Shown here: positions 11,859-21,661 of the stretch, one piece after another
Layout of the letters: each line of letters begins with the position of its first letter
Numbering within the stretch: the stretch's first letter is position 1
Notes under the pieces: generated by a model
Databases searched by the model: none
What the model was told of the DNA's origin: nothing
Seen by the model: only the letters and a program-made list of their open reading frames with translations
Translations under genes and position numbers: made by a program
DNA from: Selaginella moellendorffii
Taxonomy: Eukaryota; Streptophyta; Lycopodiopsida; Selaginellales; Selaginellaceae
Direction of reading: 5' to 3'
DNA: 64,000 nt
Assembly (NCBI RefSeq): GCF_000143415.4
Contig: NW_003314280.1
Span: 1,532,152 to 1,596,151 of the forward strand

Positions 11859-11930
11859 GTCGTTGTAGTATAGTGGTGAGTATTTCCGCCTGTCACGCGG
11901 ATGACCCGGGCTCAATCCCCGGCAACGGCG
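11859..11930 (+). tRNA. tRNA-Asp (GTC)
   Basis: A 72-nt cloverleaf: acceptor arms GTCGTTG/CAACGGC, A-box TAGTATAGTGGTGAG, anticodon stem TCCGC/GCGGA around CTGTCAC with anticodon GTC, and T-stem CCGGG/CCCGG. The anticodon-stem pair is a compensated T-A. The T-loop reads CTCAATC instead of the usual TTCGATC, changing position 54 and 57, which may weaken the internal promoter B box. Confidence 0.9.
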
Positions 11931-12339
11931 AGTTTTGTCCAGTCCAATTTTTATAATATGGTCCAAGCTTGCCGGATTTCAGCTCTCCCAGCTTCCAAAT
12001 CCCTTGGAGAAATCAATGTAGAGGACGTAGACAGATTGGTCGTTTGGGATCTTGAATTTGTTGTGGATTCCATTCAGTCTCCTTAGTCGACGTGGTTGTG
12101 GATCATCCCGCTCACCAGAATGTCGGTCTCGGGCGGCATGCTTCTGGGGATCCTTGAGGCCGCACATGGTCTTGAAGAGTATGATCCCGGGGCAGTCGCG
12201 GATGGTCGTTTTTTATTTCCATGTACGTTATACATTATCCATAGCCACATACTTGGCATGGTGATCCGTATTGTCCTAAGAACTGCAGTAAACCTCAGCC
12301 ATGTAAGGCACAAAAATATCAGAAAAAGTTTTGACAGAG
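11931..12339. other. Intergenic stretch with an ORF-like remnant
   Basis: No complete gene is seen. On the minus strand about 11990-12200 holds coding-like text split between frames (DCPGIILFKTMCGLKDPQ; PPETDILVSGMIHNHVD) that I cannot assign to a family. It could be a pseudogene fragment. The rest has no recognisable feature. Confidence 0.35.
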
Positions 12340-12410
12340 GGGCATTCTGAGAATTGAACTCAGGACCTCTCGCACCCAAAGCGAGAATCATACCACTAGA
12401 CCAAATGCCC
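12340..12410 (-). tRNA. tRNA-Pro (TGG)
   Basis: The reverse strand folds as a 71-nt cloverleaf with acceptor GGGCATT/AATGCCC, A-box TGGTCTAGTGGTATGA, anticodon stem CTCGC/GCGAG around TTTGGGT (anticodon TGG) and T-arm CTGAG-TTCAATT-CTCAG. All stems pair. It looks functional. Confidence 0.93.
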
Positions 12411-12526
12411 ATTAGACAATGGGAATGAATTAGTCATTTTGTTCTTCCTGTTTACTAATTCCCATTCCGCGAGATCACCAAAAGAAATCATCTCGGCAGA
12501 TTGCGTGTGAGGATACGTGGGTATAT

Positions 12527-12599
12527 GGCCCATGCAGGTTTCGAACCTGCAACCTTGGCGTTATTAGCACCACACTCTGACCAGCTGAGCTAATAGGCC
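12527..12599 (-). tRNA. tRNA-Ile (AAT)
   Basis: A 73-nt reverse-strand cloverleaf: acceptor GGCCTAT with a matching 3' arm, A-box TAGCTCAGCTGGTCAGAG, anticodon loop with AAT inside GCTAATAAC, and B-box GGTTCGAAACC. It looks functional. A decayed copy lies at 13397-13460 with matching downstream flank. Confidence 0.93.
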
Positions 12600-12633
12600 T
12601 TATGTTAAATCTACTGTTATGGAATTCGTACAC

Positions 12634-12658
12634 TTAATAATAATAATAATAATAATAA
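12634..12658. repeat. (TAA)n microsatellite
   Basis: About eight TAA units directly upstream of the tRNA-Ile gene, on its 5' side. Visible directly in the sequence. Confidence 0.9.
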
Positions 12659-12984
12659 CAGTTATTTAAAAGGACCCACTAAAGGCATCAGACCATCCTA
12701 TCTACTGTTAATGTGGAGTTTGGGGATCTGTAGGCTCAACGATGGCAAACTCATTGCAAAAACAGAGTCTATATCCAAAACACATTGGCATGCATGAGCA
12801 TAGAAACAAGGTCTCAAGAATGTTGTCTCAAGAATAATTCTCAAATTTTTCTTGGCAAGAAATTTTAAGAAAGGATGGTGAATAAAAACTCTTTGATGCG
12901 AAGTATGTGGCTAAGTACAAGTAAACATACATGGAAATAAAAACTTGATCCCCTACAGTATAAATACCTCATCTCTCCTGTTCC

Positions 12985-13260
12985 ATCAGATGGGGAACTT
13001 AGCCATCGCCAGGGATGCGTTTGAGGAGGTGGTGAAAGTGGGAGGAGGGGACGAGGACTCGGCTCCCCAACACGTACGCGAGCGTTGGAATCAAGGAGGA
13101 GAGCCAGGCTCGTCGCTCAAAGAATATGCGTGCAAGAAACTCGGTGGCTTCCTACATTCTTGAGACAACATGCTTGGTGCGAGAAGTTTCCGTTTCTTCG
13201 TTCATCCTCAAGCCATAAGAAGGAGAAAATAGCTCCTGAACATGTCCAACGAACCCAAGA
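12985..13260 (+). pseudogene. Inverted copy of the 3' end of the adjacent PPR gene
   Basis: On the plus strand, NLAIARDAFEEVVK and GGGDEDSAP match the C-terminus of the PPR gene at 13633-16452, which lies on the opposite strand. A short deletion follows (the YILMA segment is missing), then NTYASVGIKEES continues in another frame and runs on to QARRSKNMRARNSVASYILE. The copy therefore keeps C-terminal sequence that the intact gene no longer has. It is not translatable as a unit. Confidence 0.75.
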
Positions 13261-13396
13261 TGATCCCACTCCACAATCACGGGAGCTTGTAATCATGAGC
13301 ACATGTAATAGTGTATCTGCGCGGCCTCTCCCTGACATGAATCCGGGGAAGAAATCTCCACGCATTCGTCAGTGGATTTTCAACAGCTTATATTTT

Positions 13397-13460
13397 GGGC
13401 ATGCAAGTTGCGAACCTGGCGGTATTAGCACCACACTATGGCCAGCTGAACTAATAGGCC
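13397..13460 (-). pseudogene. Degenerate tRNA-Ile copy
   Basis: The sequence matches the tRNA-Ile at 12527-12599 over both ends (GGCCTATTAG.. and ..GCATGCCC) but is about nine bases shorter and mismatched in the T arm and anticodon stem. The flanking TTATGTTAAAT and a more distant AGCATAGAAACAAGGTCT are shared, so a larger block was copied. Confidence 0.75.
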
Positions 13461-13632
13461 TTATGTTAAATTCGCGATTATTATATTTTTGTATAATGTT
13501 AGCATGAAACCTTTTAGTTATAAGAACAAAAATTAAATCATAAAAATAAAAATTATATATTTTTTTAAAGTTTAAACAATGTGTCAGCATAGAAACAAGG
13601 TCTTAAGAATGTAATGCAGGAGTTTTTTTCGC

Positions 13633-16452
13633 TTATCCCATGCCCGACCCGCGGCTCTCCTCCTTGATTCCAACGCTGGCGTACGTGTTGGCCATGAGAA
13701 TGTATGGAGCCGAGTCCTCGTCCCCTCCTCCCAGTTTCACCACCTCCTCAAACGCATCCCTGGCGATGGCTAAGTTCCTCCACTTGCGAGCCGCTCCCAG
13801 CACAGCCATCCACGCCGTCACGCTCGGCTTGGACCTGGCCATCTCCACCGCCTCCTCCAAGTGATTGGCTCGTCCCAGCATGTCCACCATGCACGAGTAG
13901 TGCTCCACTCCAGGCCGACTAAACCCCGCCTTGCTCTCCATCGCCTGGAAGATCTCCTTCCCCTTTGCAACCAGCCCAGCGTGACCACAAGCGGAGAGGA
14001 CCGAGAGATACGTGATCCCGTTGGGCTCCAGCTTCTCTCGCTCCACCATCCTCTCGAAGAGCTCCAGAACTCTGGCACTGTCTCCCTGGAGGCTGTATCC
14101 TGCTATGAGTGAGCTCCAAGTCACCACGTCCTTGCTCGCCGAGCTCTGACGATCAAACACGTCCTGAGCCTCGACCATGCTCCCACACTTGCCGTAGAAG
14201 CTCACCAGGGAATTCACCACTAACGTCTCGGAGCTGAGAGCCTCCGACTCCAAAACTCTGGCGTGGATCGCCCTGCCGGCATCCAGAGCTACCGAGTTTC
14301 CGCAAGCCTTGAGAGCAGCAGCAACAGTCCCGGCATCCGGCTCGAAGCCCCTCGCTTGCATGAGCTCGTAAACCCGAAGAGCTTTCTCCGGCTCCTCGTT
14401 CTGGACGTATCCCAGGATCATCGAGTTCCACGAAACCACGTCGTGGCTTTGCATACTGTCGAACACCAGCCGTGCGTCTTCCATGCTGCCACACTTTGCG
14501 TACATGTCGAGCAAAGCATTTGCTGCGAAGACGTCAAGCTTGTGCGGAGTTCTTTTCAGCTGAGAGTGAATAGCCCGGCCTTTCTCCAAACAAAACTCCC
14601 TGCAGAACTTCCCTCCTGCCTCGAGACTGCTGCAGGCGTTCAATGCAGCGGCATAAGTTCGAGCATCTGGGACGAATCCTTGGTCCTGCATTTGCTCGAA
14701 CAGCTGCAAAGCCTCCTCGCTCATCTCATTCTCCACGTAGCCACAAACCATGACATTCCATGACACGACGTCGCGGGTGCGCAGTGCGTCGAACACGTCC
14801 CGTGCTTCGGCTATGCTTCCACACTTGGCGTAAACATCGACCAGTGTGCTGGCCACGCAAATGTCGAGATGGAAGCCTCTCTGCGTCAGCTGGGAATGGA
14901 ATGATCTAGCCTTGTCCAGGAAGGAGCTGTCCCTTCTCAATTTCTCAGTGTCTGGCTTGCTCGCCACCAAAGCCTTGAGAGCCGAGACGTAAGTCCGAGA
15001 GTCTGGGACAAAGCCTTCGTCCAGCATACGTTGATAAGTGTCTAAAGCTGCCTCGATCTTTCCACCTTGGACGAATCCTGCTATAAGTGAATTCCAAGAG
15101 ACCGTATTCCGCTGCGGCATTTTCTCGAAACACTCCATGGCAAGCTCAACTTCCCGGCTCTGTGCATACCCGCCAAGCAAACAATTCCAGGAGATAACGT
15201 CGTGGCGGATCATTCTGTCAAAAACTCCTCGAGAATCTGCCATGCTGCCACACTTCGCGTAGAGATCGACCAGCGAGCTTGACACGAACATGTTAGACTC
15301 AAACCCACTCTTTGCAAGCTGGGAGTGAATAGCCTTTCCTTTCTCCAAGCATGCCACCTTAACCATCCTTCCATCGACTTTCCTGCCCTCCTCTCGGACT
15401 GCTAAGCTGCTGCAAGCCTTTAACACAGCAACGAAGATCTGCGGGTCCGGCTCGACACCATTCTCTTCCATTCCGGCAAACAGCTCCAGAGCTTTCTCGC
15501 CTTCTCCAGCTTGTGCATATCCCATAATGATAGAGTTCCAGCTCACTACATCCCGTTCCAGCATCCCGTCAAAGACCGCTCGAGCCTCGCACAAGCTTCC
15601 ACACTTGGCATATAAATCCACCAGCGTGTTGGCCACAAATCTGTTCGTCTCGAATCCAGCCTCTCGCAGCTGAGCGTGAATCATCCTTCCTTTCTCTATG
15701 CAAAGAGATTTCTTCCCTTCGTCTTTGGATGCCAGCCCAGCGGAAGCCTTCAACACTGCAACGTAAAGTTGAGCATCTGGAGCGAAACCTTCGGCCACCA
15801 TCCGTTCAAACAAGTCGAGCGCTACAGACCCTTGTCCTGCCTGCGCATAGCCCGTGATTATACTAGTCCATGAAGCCACACTGCGACGAGCCATCTTGTC
15901 GAAAACTCTGTGCGCATCCACCAAGCTACCACACTTGGCATACATGTCGACGAGCGCATCTGCCACAGCATCCTCATAGCCGCCGCTTCTAGACAGGTCC
16001 CTGTGAATTCTGGCACCTGTACGTAAGTCTGTTGAGCTGCTGCAAGCTCTCAATGCGAACAAAACTTCCGAAACTCCTGAAGCCTTTCTCGAGCGGTGGT
16101 ACCTTTCGGTTCTACTGTTCTCTGGAGCGGAGGTACTGTTCCTGACTTTATGGACCTTGTTTGCTTCTCCCAAAGCCTTGAGCTTGTCACGCATCCATTC
16201 GGGACAGCATGCAGAGTCAATCCACAGCTGTTGTCCCGTAAACACATGAACAAAGTCTGGAGAGGCAGCGTCTTTCTGTATCAAAGTGTAAGAGAATTAA
16301 TAAACTAACACTAAAACTGAACTTTTACTTACCTTGGATGTTCTGTTGTCCCACCATTTGGACGGATCTTCAATGAACTGCTGCCATTTGAGATATTCGC
16401 TTGCATTGTGGCTCTGTGAAGAGAAGGCCCTCGAACCCAGCAGTCTCTTCAT
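13633..16452 (-). CDS. PPR protein (PLS class, E-like end) with N-terminal OSB-type PDF motif
   Basis: Exon 1 is 16333-16452 and exon 2 is 13633-16275; the phase-0 junction reads NRTSK-KDAASPDF. The start MKRLLGSRAFSSQSHN looks like a mitochondrial presequence. Next come WQQFIEDPSKWWDN, SPDFVHVFTGQQLWI and PEWMRDKLKAL. That is the layout of the about 50-residue PDF motif that binds single-stranded DNA in organellar OSB proteins. From about residue 110 there are many PPR units (VADALVDMYAKCGSL, SWNSIIMGYAQ, AVFDGM and similar), then an E-type region (HYSCMVDMLGRANHLEEA, YILMANTYASVGIKEE) and a stop soon after. No DYW domain. It probably acts on organellar RNA, with added ssDNA or RNA affinity by inference. 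The last residues (SRGSGMG) look like a truncated tail; see the copy at 12985. Confidence 0.85.
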
Positions 16453-16508
16453 TCACCGAAGTCCATTACCTAGACGCTACCTTCAAACCCTGCTTTTAAA
16501 CCCTCTCT

Positions 16509-19122
16509 TTAAAAGTACTGTAGGATGTCTTTGTCCGTCGAAGCCTGGAGTCTGCAGCTCTGTCCCAAATGCACGTCCCCGAAAACGTATCTGTAGTGGA
16601 GAAGTCGGTCGATATTTTTCGAAACACTGGCATAGGTACCTGTATTCGCAATAATCCAAAAGGCCGCACTTTGCCTTTGAGTAGTCCCAATAGCAGTCCT
16701 CGTCTCGCAAGGGTACTCGTCTAGCTGCAACAACCGGTCTAAGTTACAGAGAAAAAAGCGTTACTTCGAGCGCTGACCTTTGGAGACGAAACTTCTCACT
16801 GCTTGTGGGTGGGAATTGTGAACGTTTTCTAGTAGCAGTTCCCTGAGTAGAACAGGCGAGCGGACCAAATTCCTGTGATCAACTGCACAAACAACATGTA
16901 GAATTATCAGCAGCCAGGAGGTTCGCAGGACATTACTTTTGTCAAACTCCCAAACCGCGGTTTTCTTCCCTGCCAGTCCAACAGCGTCCTCATAGTATGT
17001 GATGTATTTTATTCGACTGTCCCGGCTCCCGTTGTATACAACATCACCTCCATGTTCGTGTTCCACGTCGAAAACCTCTTGAATGTCTGAACCTTCGTGT
17101 GCAGTCTAGAATCACAGAAATCAACAGGCTTAAAAGAATGAAACCAGCAAAGGACATACTTACTTGAGGAGCTCTTGTGATGTTCACGCGTGGACCCAGC
17201 CATCTCTTGCACCAAGAAAGAGAGTGGTATGGCACCTAAGCATATGAAAACATGTAGGCCATCAAGAACAGAAGTTTGTAAGATAACTCACTGTGGAATC
17301 ACCACTCGCAACACCACCTTTTCCATCGACATCTAATCCTGACCTGTTGTAATGGTTTTTAGAAATGATCTTGGTTACAAAGTTATTACCTTGTCTGCAA
17401 CGAACCTCCATCTGTTTCATAGATGACATCCTTGATAATCCAATTGTCTGGGTACGGCTTTCCACTCGGAGACAGTTGATAGCCAACCTGAATTTCACAA
17501 CTCAATTTCCACAATAAGGTTTTCAAAGAGGACTAACCTCAGTCTTAAGATTGATACCATACATGCAAAACACATTTTTGATCGGCGGCCGCTCCCATGG
17601 AGTTAGTGGATTAAACAATGGATTATCCAAGTAGTATCTGAGAATTAGGAAGTAGTTTAGTAGGAAAAAACATCAGTCATACATACTTCTTGAGCTGATA
17701 GAAAGCCAGTTTAGCTTGAGGATCAAATTCACCCATCTCCTTGAAGCTTGTGCCATCCGATATTTTCTGAGCTGAATAAAACCGCTGGATAGGAACTGTG
17801 TAATTTGCTAGAGCTGCAAGGGCTCCGTTTTCGAAAGACTCACCAGGATAGAGCACCCCTGCCAAAGTGGACAAAAGTTGGATAAGGCATTAATAAGCCA
17901 TTCGTTTGTTACCAGAAGGTGGCATGTCCACCTCAAGCACGTTGACAGGCCAGTCTGGAGCAACTAAGCCTTCGGTTTTGGTCGTATTCCTTTGAGACAG
18001 TGGTTTGTTGTCAGAAAACGGCAACATCCACAAACCGGAACTGAAAGTTCCAAGCATGATTCGAGCTGTACCCTATCAAAACGAAGTAAAAGTCAATGAC
18101 GTTGCGAAGTTCCAACAGCTTTAACGAACCTCTGAAATTGGTAATCCAAAAGTCACCCCAGAAAGAACGCCTTTCAGAGCATCTGGAGCTCCTAGAAAAG
18201 GAGCACCTGCAAGAGATAGCATTGCTGGTAAGACGGTTCACAATCCGCCAATCTCACCTAGAGCATGATACGTGAAAATGTGATCGTCAATCCAAGTAGT
18301 GTACAGTTTGGGCGGTACTTCTTGTTTCAGCCATTCCAGAAAATATCTGAACACATTATTCCCAAGAGAATGCGCGAAAACGAGTGACGGCCCCCCTCGC
18401 AGCTTCCGAAGCGTCTCGAAAGTTAGCCTGGAATTAGAGATCAGAAAAACAAGAGGTGATTTTGAGAAGGAAAAACCTCAGCCTGTGGAAGTACAGATCT
18501 CGTTCTTCGAGAACTGGACCCGCCAATCTCCAGTCATAGGGTGCTGCGACAATGGACTCGGCGTCAACACCGAACTCTACACACCACGAAACCCACTCCT
18601 TCCATACAGAAGACAATGGTCCTGTGATATCCTAATTAACAAAACGAATAGAGAAAAAAAAGCCAACTTGGATACCTGTGAAATATCCAGGATCCATCTC
18701 GGTAATTGCAGAAACACCGCTGTCGGGACGAGATTTGCACTCGGGATGATCAGTCTGATTGTAAGGATCGAGCATCATGCACTTCATCCAACATTGTGGT
18801 ACCGAGATAACCTGAAAAAGATTATTTTTTTCAGCTCCGCTGACTCAAACCAAAGCGGAAAAAGAGAAAGACAAACCTTTCGGAGGTCCAACCACACAGG
18901 ATCCAGCGGGTTGAAATCGAGGGGCGAGAAGGGACAATCCAGCAGCGACCAGGACCTGAGCCTTGTGGAGGCAAAGCCGGGAATTATCACCCCCGAAAAC
19001 TTTTGATCTCCGGAACGCCACAGCTTTGGATCAACACCTGCTGCTGATGCCGATTCCAACCCTAGACCAAGCAGCAGGATGATGCACCACCAAACTTGAG
19101 AAAGCGACTTGCTCTTGTTCAT
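16509..19122 (-). CDS. PSAT1: Phospholipid:sterol O-acyltransferase-like (PSAT1/LCAT family), copy B
   Basis: Same exon plan as copy A, from ATG 19122 to a stop at 16509-16511. It shows MNKSKSLSQVWWCIILLLGLG (signal segment), GVIIPGFASTRLRSWSLLD, DPVWLDLRK, the Ser motif in FAHSLGNNVF, LNPLTPWERPPIKNVF, GDSTVPYHSLSWC with the likely catalytic Asp, DHRNLVRSPVLLREL with the likely His, and YVFGDVHLGQSCRL at the end. Phases joined in each exon I followed. Copy B keeps YHS after GDSTVP, nearer the plant consensus than copy A (YNS). The two genes are same-strand duplicates about 13 kb apart. A third, exon-1-only scrap lies just upstream at about 19575-19625. Confidence 0.88.
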
Positions 19123-19946
19123 CTCCGAGCTGCTGTAGCTTCACCATAGATCGCAGTGCGTTAGCAGTGCGAAGTTGAAGAAATGGAAAGCCGCCCCAGC
19201 GCGTACGTTAAATAGACTCACGAGATGGTCAAAGCTTCTCGACGGCCAGTGCTGCTGCTGCTGCTCCTTCTGCCAAGCTGCTGCTGAAACTTCTATCATG
19301 ACATACACTAAAGGATAAGCAAGACAGGGTCAAATCCGAGGAAGCTTACCGCGTTGCGTTATTCTTTCTCTGCACTCTACCACAAGCTCACTGGTTAGAT
19401 AAAATAATAGCAATAGCACCATTTATGCTGTTGTCTCAGCTCCTAGACCATGATCCTCAAAGGTTTGAAACCCAACTTCCTTTCCCGATCCTGCTGATGC
19501 AGAGCTCTGTTCGAGATCGCAGCTGTCAGTGCTCAAATGGAAGCATTCCTGAAAGCCCCTGAAATATATTAAAAAATCCAGTGAGCTGAAATCGAGGGGC
19601 GAGAAGGGACAATACCAGGATCTCGTGCAGCCATTCATCAATCCCTGAATGCCAGAGATCTGTTCATTCTAGGACCTTGCAAAAAGGAGAGTAGTAAAAA
19701 CGTTTTGAGGGACAACGCAGAAGAAGCTATAGTCGAATCTTCCCGACGGCTGAACCTTCCCACGACCAAAACACGGAAAGATTGGCAAAAACAGTCAAAA
19801 TGAATCAAGCAGAAGCTCACTGTTTGCCAAGTCATTCTTCCCGTGTTTAATTTTGGCGGAACTTGTTGAAGTGACACCTGACAGAAATCCTCATTAGAAG
19901 AAACTGCAAACTTTCCTCACATAATGCTCACTGTTTTGCATCCCCG
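19123..19946. other. Intergenic region with gene scraps
   Basis: On the minus strand, 19575-19625 reads WYCPFSPLDFSSLDF, a decayed copy of PSAT exon 1 (CPFSPLDFNPLDP). Around 19430-19530 there is a partial, internally deleted match to the 3' end of the PPR gene that begins at 19947 (shared CAGCTCCTRGAYCATGATC and CCCAACTTCCTTTCCC-like text). The remainder shows no gene. Confidence 0.55.
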
Positions 19947-21614
19947 CTACTTATTTAATGGGGGTGAGCTGTGTTGCTGCCTCAGCTCCTGGATCATGAT
20001 CTTGGCGTCGTCGGTGTTGCTTTCCTTGCTGAGTGCCTCGAAGACAACGTTGAAGGTGACGAGGTTTGGCTTGAATCCCTTCTCCAGCATCTCTCGCAGC
20101 AGCTGAAATCCCAGCTTCCCTTTCCCAAGCTTGCAAATCGTGCTGATAAGAGCTACGTACGAGATCGCATCCACCAGTCCCTCCTTTCTCATCTCAACGA
20201 GATACGCATGGGCATCTTGCATCCGTCCAGCTTTCAGGCACGCGTCGGTGATGCTAGTGTAAGTCCGGCCGTTGGGAAAGATACCCCTTGCCTTCATCTC
20301 CGCGAAGAGCTTGTTGGCTTCCTCAACTTTCCCGGCCTTGCAAAACCCGTCGACGACGGAGTTGTAAGTCACAACGTCCGGAATGCAGCCCCTGGTTGGC
20401 ATCTCCACGAACAAATCCATCGCCTTGTCCATCATCCCGGCCTTGGCGAAGCGATTGATGAGCATGTTGTACGTGACGAGGTCGAAAGCGCAGCCGTTCT
20501 CGTGCATGAGATCCAGCACCTTCTGCGCCTGCTCGTCCATCTTCACCCGGAGCAGCGCGTCGATCACCACGGTGTAAGTCACGGACGTCGGGGTGTGGCC
20601 CTTGTCAACCATCTCCTCAAACAGCCGGAAGGCTCTCTCCACCCGGAACCTCCCGTTGCCTTTGCGGCATAGCCCATGGATGAGCGTGTTGTACGTGACG
20701 ATATCCGTCGGACAGTCCCTGGCCTGCATCATCTCCACCAGGCCCTGCGCGTCCTCGAGCCTCCCGACTTTGCACAGCGCGTTGATGAGGATGTTGTACG
20801 TGTAGATGTCGGGAGCGCACGAAGTCGTCGCCATGGAGTGGAGCAAGTCGAGCGCCTCCTTCTCCTTCCCATGCTTGCACAGATGCGTGAGAATGATGTT
20901 GTAGAGCTTCGCGTTGGCTGGAACTTCCGCATTCTTCATGTGTTCCAGGAGTGCCAGAGCCTGCCTCGTCTCGCCATCCTCGCAGTAGCCGCGGACGATG
21001 GTCGAGTACGTGAAAGCATTCGCCTGGAACGAGCTCGGCTTGCTCTCGGCGATGAGCATCTGGTGCGCGCGCTTGTACTGCCGCTTGTTCACCAAGAACT
21101 CGAGAAGCCGGTTAAAGGCAAATGCCGTGTGCGTGTAGCCATGGCGGCCGTGGCACCACTCGAAGAACTGGATCGTCGCCTCCACGTCCCTGGCGTGGTT
21201 GAGCACGTCCACCACAATGTCCGTGCTGAGCTTGCCGCAGTACTCGCGGAGCTTGTGCTCGCGCACCTCCTCCATCTCTGTCTCGAGGATCTCCAGGAGC
21301 TCCTGTGCCTCGGCCGAGATCGCTAGTCGCCTAAACCTCGCCACTGCCGGAGACGCAATCGGCTTGTCCGCGATCCCTGGCTTGAAGGAGAGCTCCTCCA
21401 GCTTGATCTTTCCTGTTCCTCGATCGCCGCTGCTGCGCCCTGGCACTGGATTATGATCGATTCCCGCCATGGGATTCTCGCTGCTTGATTGAGCCGCATT
21501 CCCATCGTCGATTCGCTGCCGCAAGGCCGCGCTGGAATCGATCGTCCGGGAAAAGGAACAACTCACCGATTGGCACAGCGCGATGCCGGCTCGTCGCCTC
21601 ACAGCAGCTTCCAT
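19947..21614 (-). CDS. P-class PPR protein, single exon, 555 residues
   Basis: Uninterrupted frame from ATG 21614 to TAA 19947. The N-terminus (MEAAVRRRAGIALCQSVSCS) is Arg/Ala/Ser-rich, as in an organelle transit peptide. From about residue 160, 35-residue repeats follow in tandem: FAFNRLLEFLVNKRQ, FTYSTIVRGYCEDGE, LYNIILTHLCKHGK, YTYNILINALCKVGR, VTYNTLIHGLCRKGN, VTYNMLINRFAKAGM, VTYNSVVDGFCKAGK and so on to VTFNVVFEALSKESN. All repeats are pure P type with no E or DYW tail. Such proteins bind specific plastid or mitochondrial transcripts. The gene sits 47 bp downstream of the SRA gene's stop on the same strand. Confidence 0.9.
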   Translation of the reverse strand: MEAAVRRRAGIALCQSVSCSFSRTIDSSAALRQRIDDGNAAQSSSENPMAGIDHNPVPGRSSGDRGTGKIKLEELSFKPGIADKPIASPAVARFRRLAISAEAQELLEILETEMEEVREHKLREYCGKLSTDIVVDVLNHARDVEATIQFFEWCHGRHGYTHTAFAFNRLLEFLVNKRQYKRAHQMLIAESKPSSFQANAFTYSTIVRGYCEDGETRQALALLEHMKNAEVPANAKLYNIILTHLCKHGKEKEALDLLHSMATTSCAPDIYTYNILINALCKVGRLEDAQGLVEMMQARDCPTDIVTYNTLIHGLCRKGNGRFRVERAFRLFEEMVDKGHTPTSVTYTVVIDALLRVKMDEQAQKVLDLMHENGCAFDLVTYNMLINRFAKAGMMDKAMDLFVEMPTRGCIPDVVTYNSVVDGFCKAGKVEEANKLFAEMKARGIFPNGRTYTSITDACLKAGRMQDAHAYLVEMRKEGLVDAISYVALISTICKLGKGKLGFQLLREMLEKGFKPNLVTFNVVFEALSKESNTDDAKIMIQELRQQHSSPPLNK

Positions 21615-21661
21615 GGATCACTCGTACAGATAAACCCTAAATTTCGATTGAGCCTACGTAG

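Noticed and set aside
13704-14763. Plus-strand frames over the PDF-PPR gene
   Set aside because: Antisense shadows of PPR repeats.
18299-19006. 235-codon plus-strand frame over PSAT copy B exons 1-4
   Set aside because: It spans introns and exons of the minus-strand gene and has no recognisable protein features.
19971-21326. Two long plus-strand frames across the P-class PPR gene
   Set aside because: They are antisense shadows of regular PPR repeats and are Val/Leu/His-rich in the repeating way expected.
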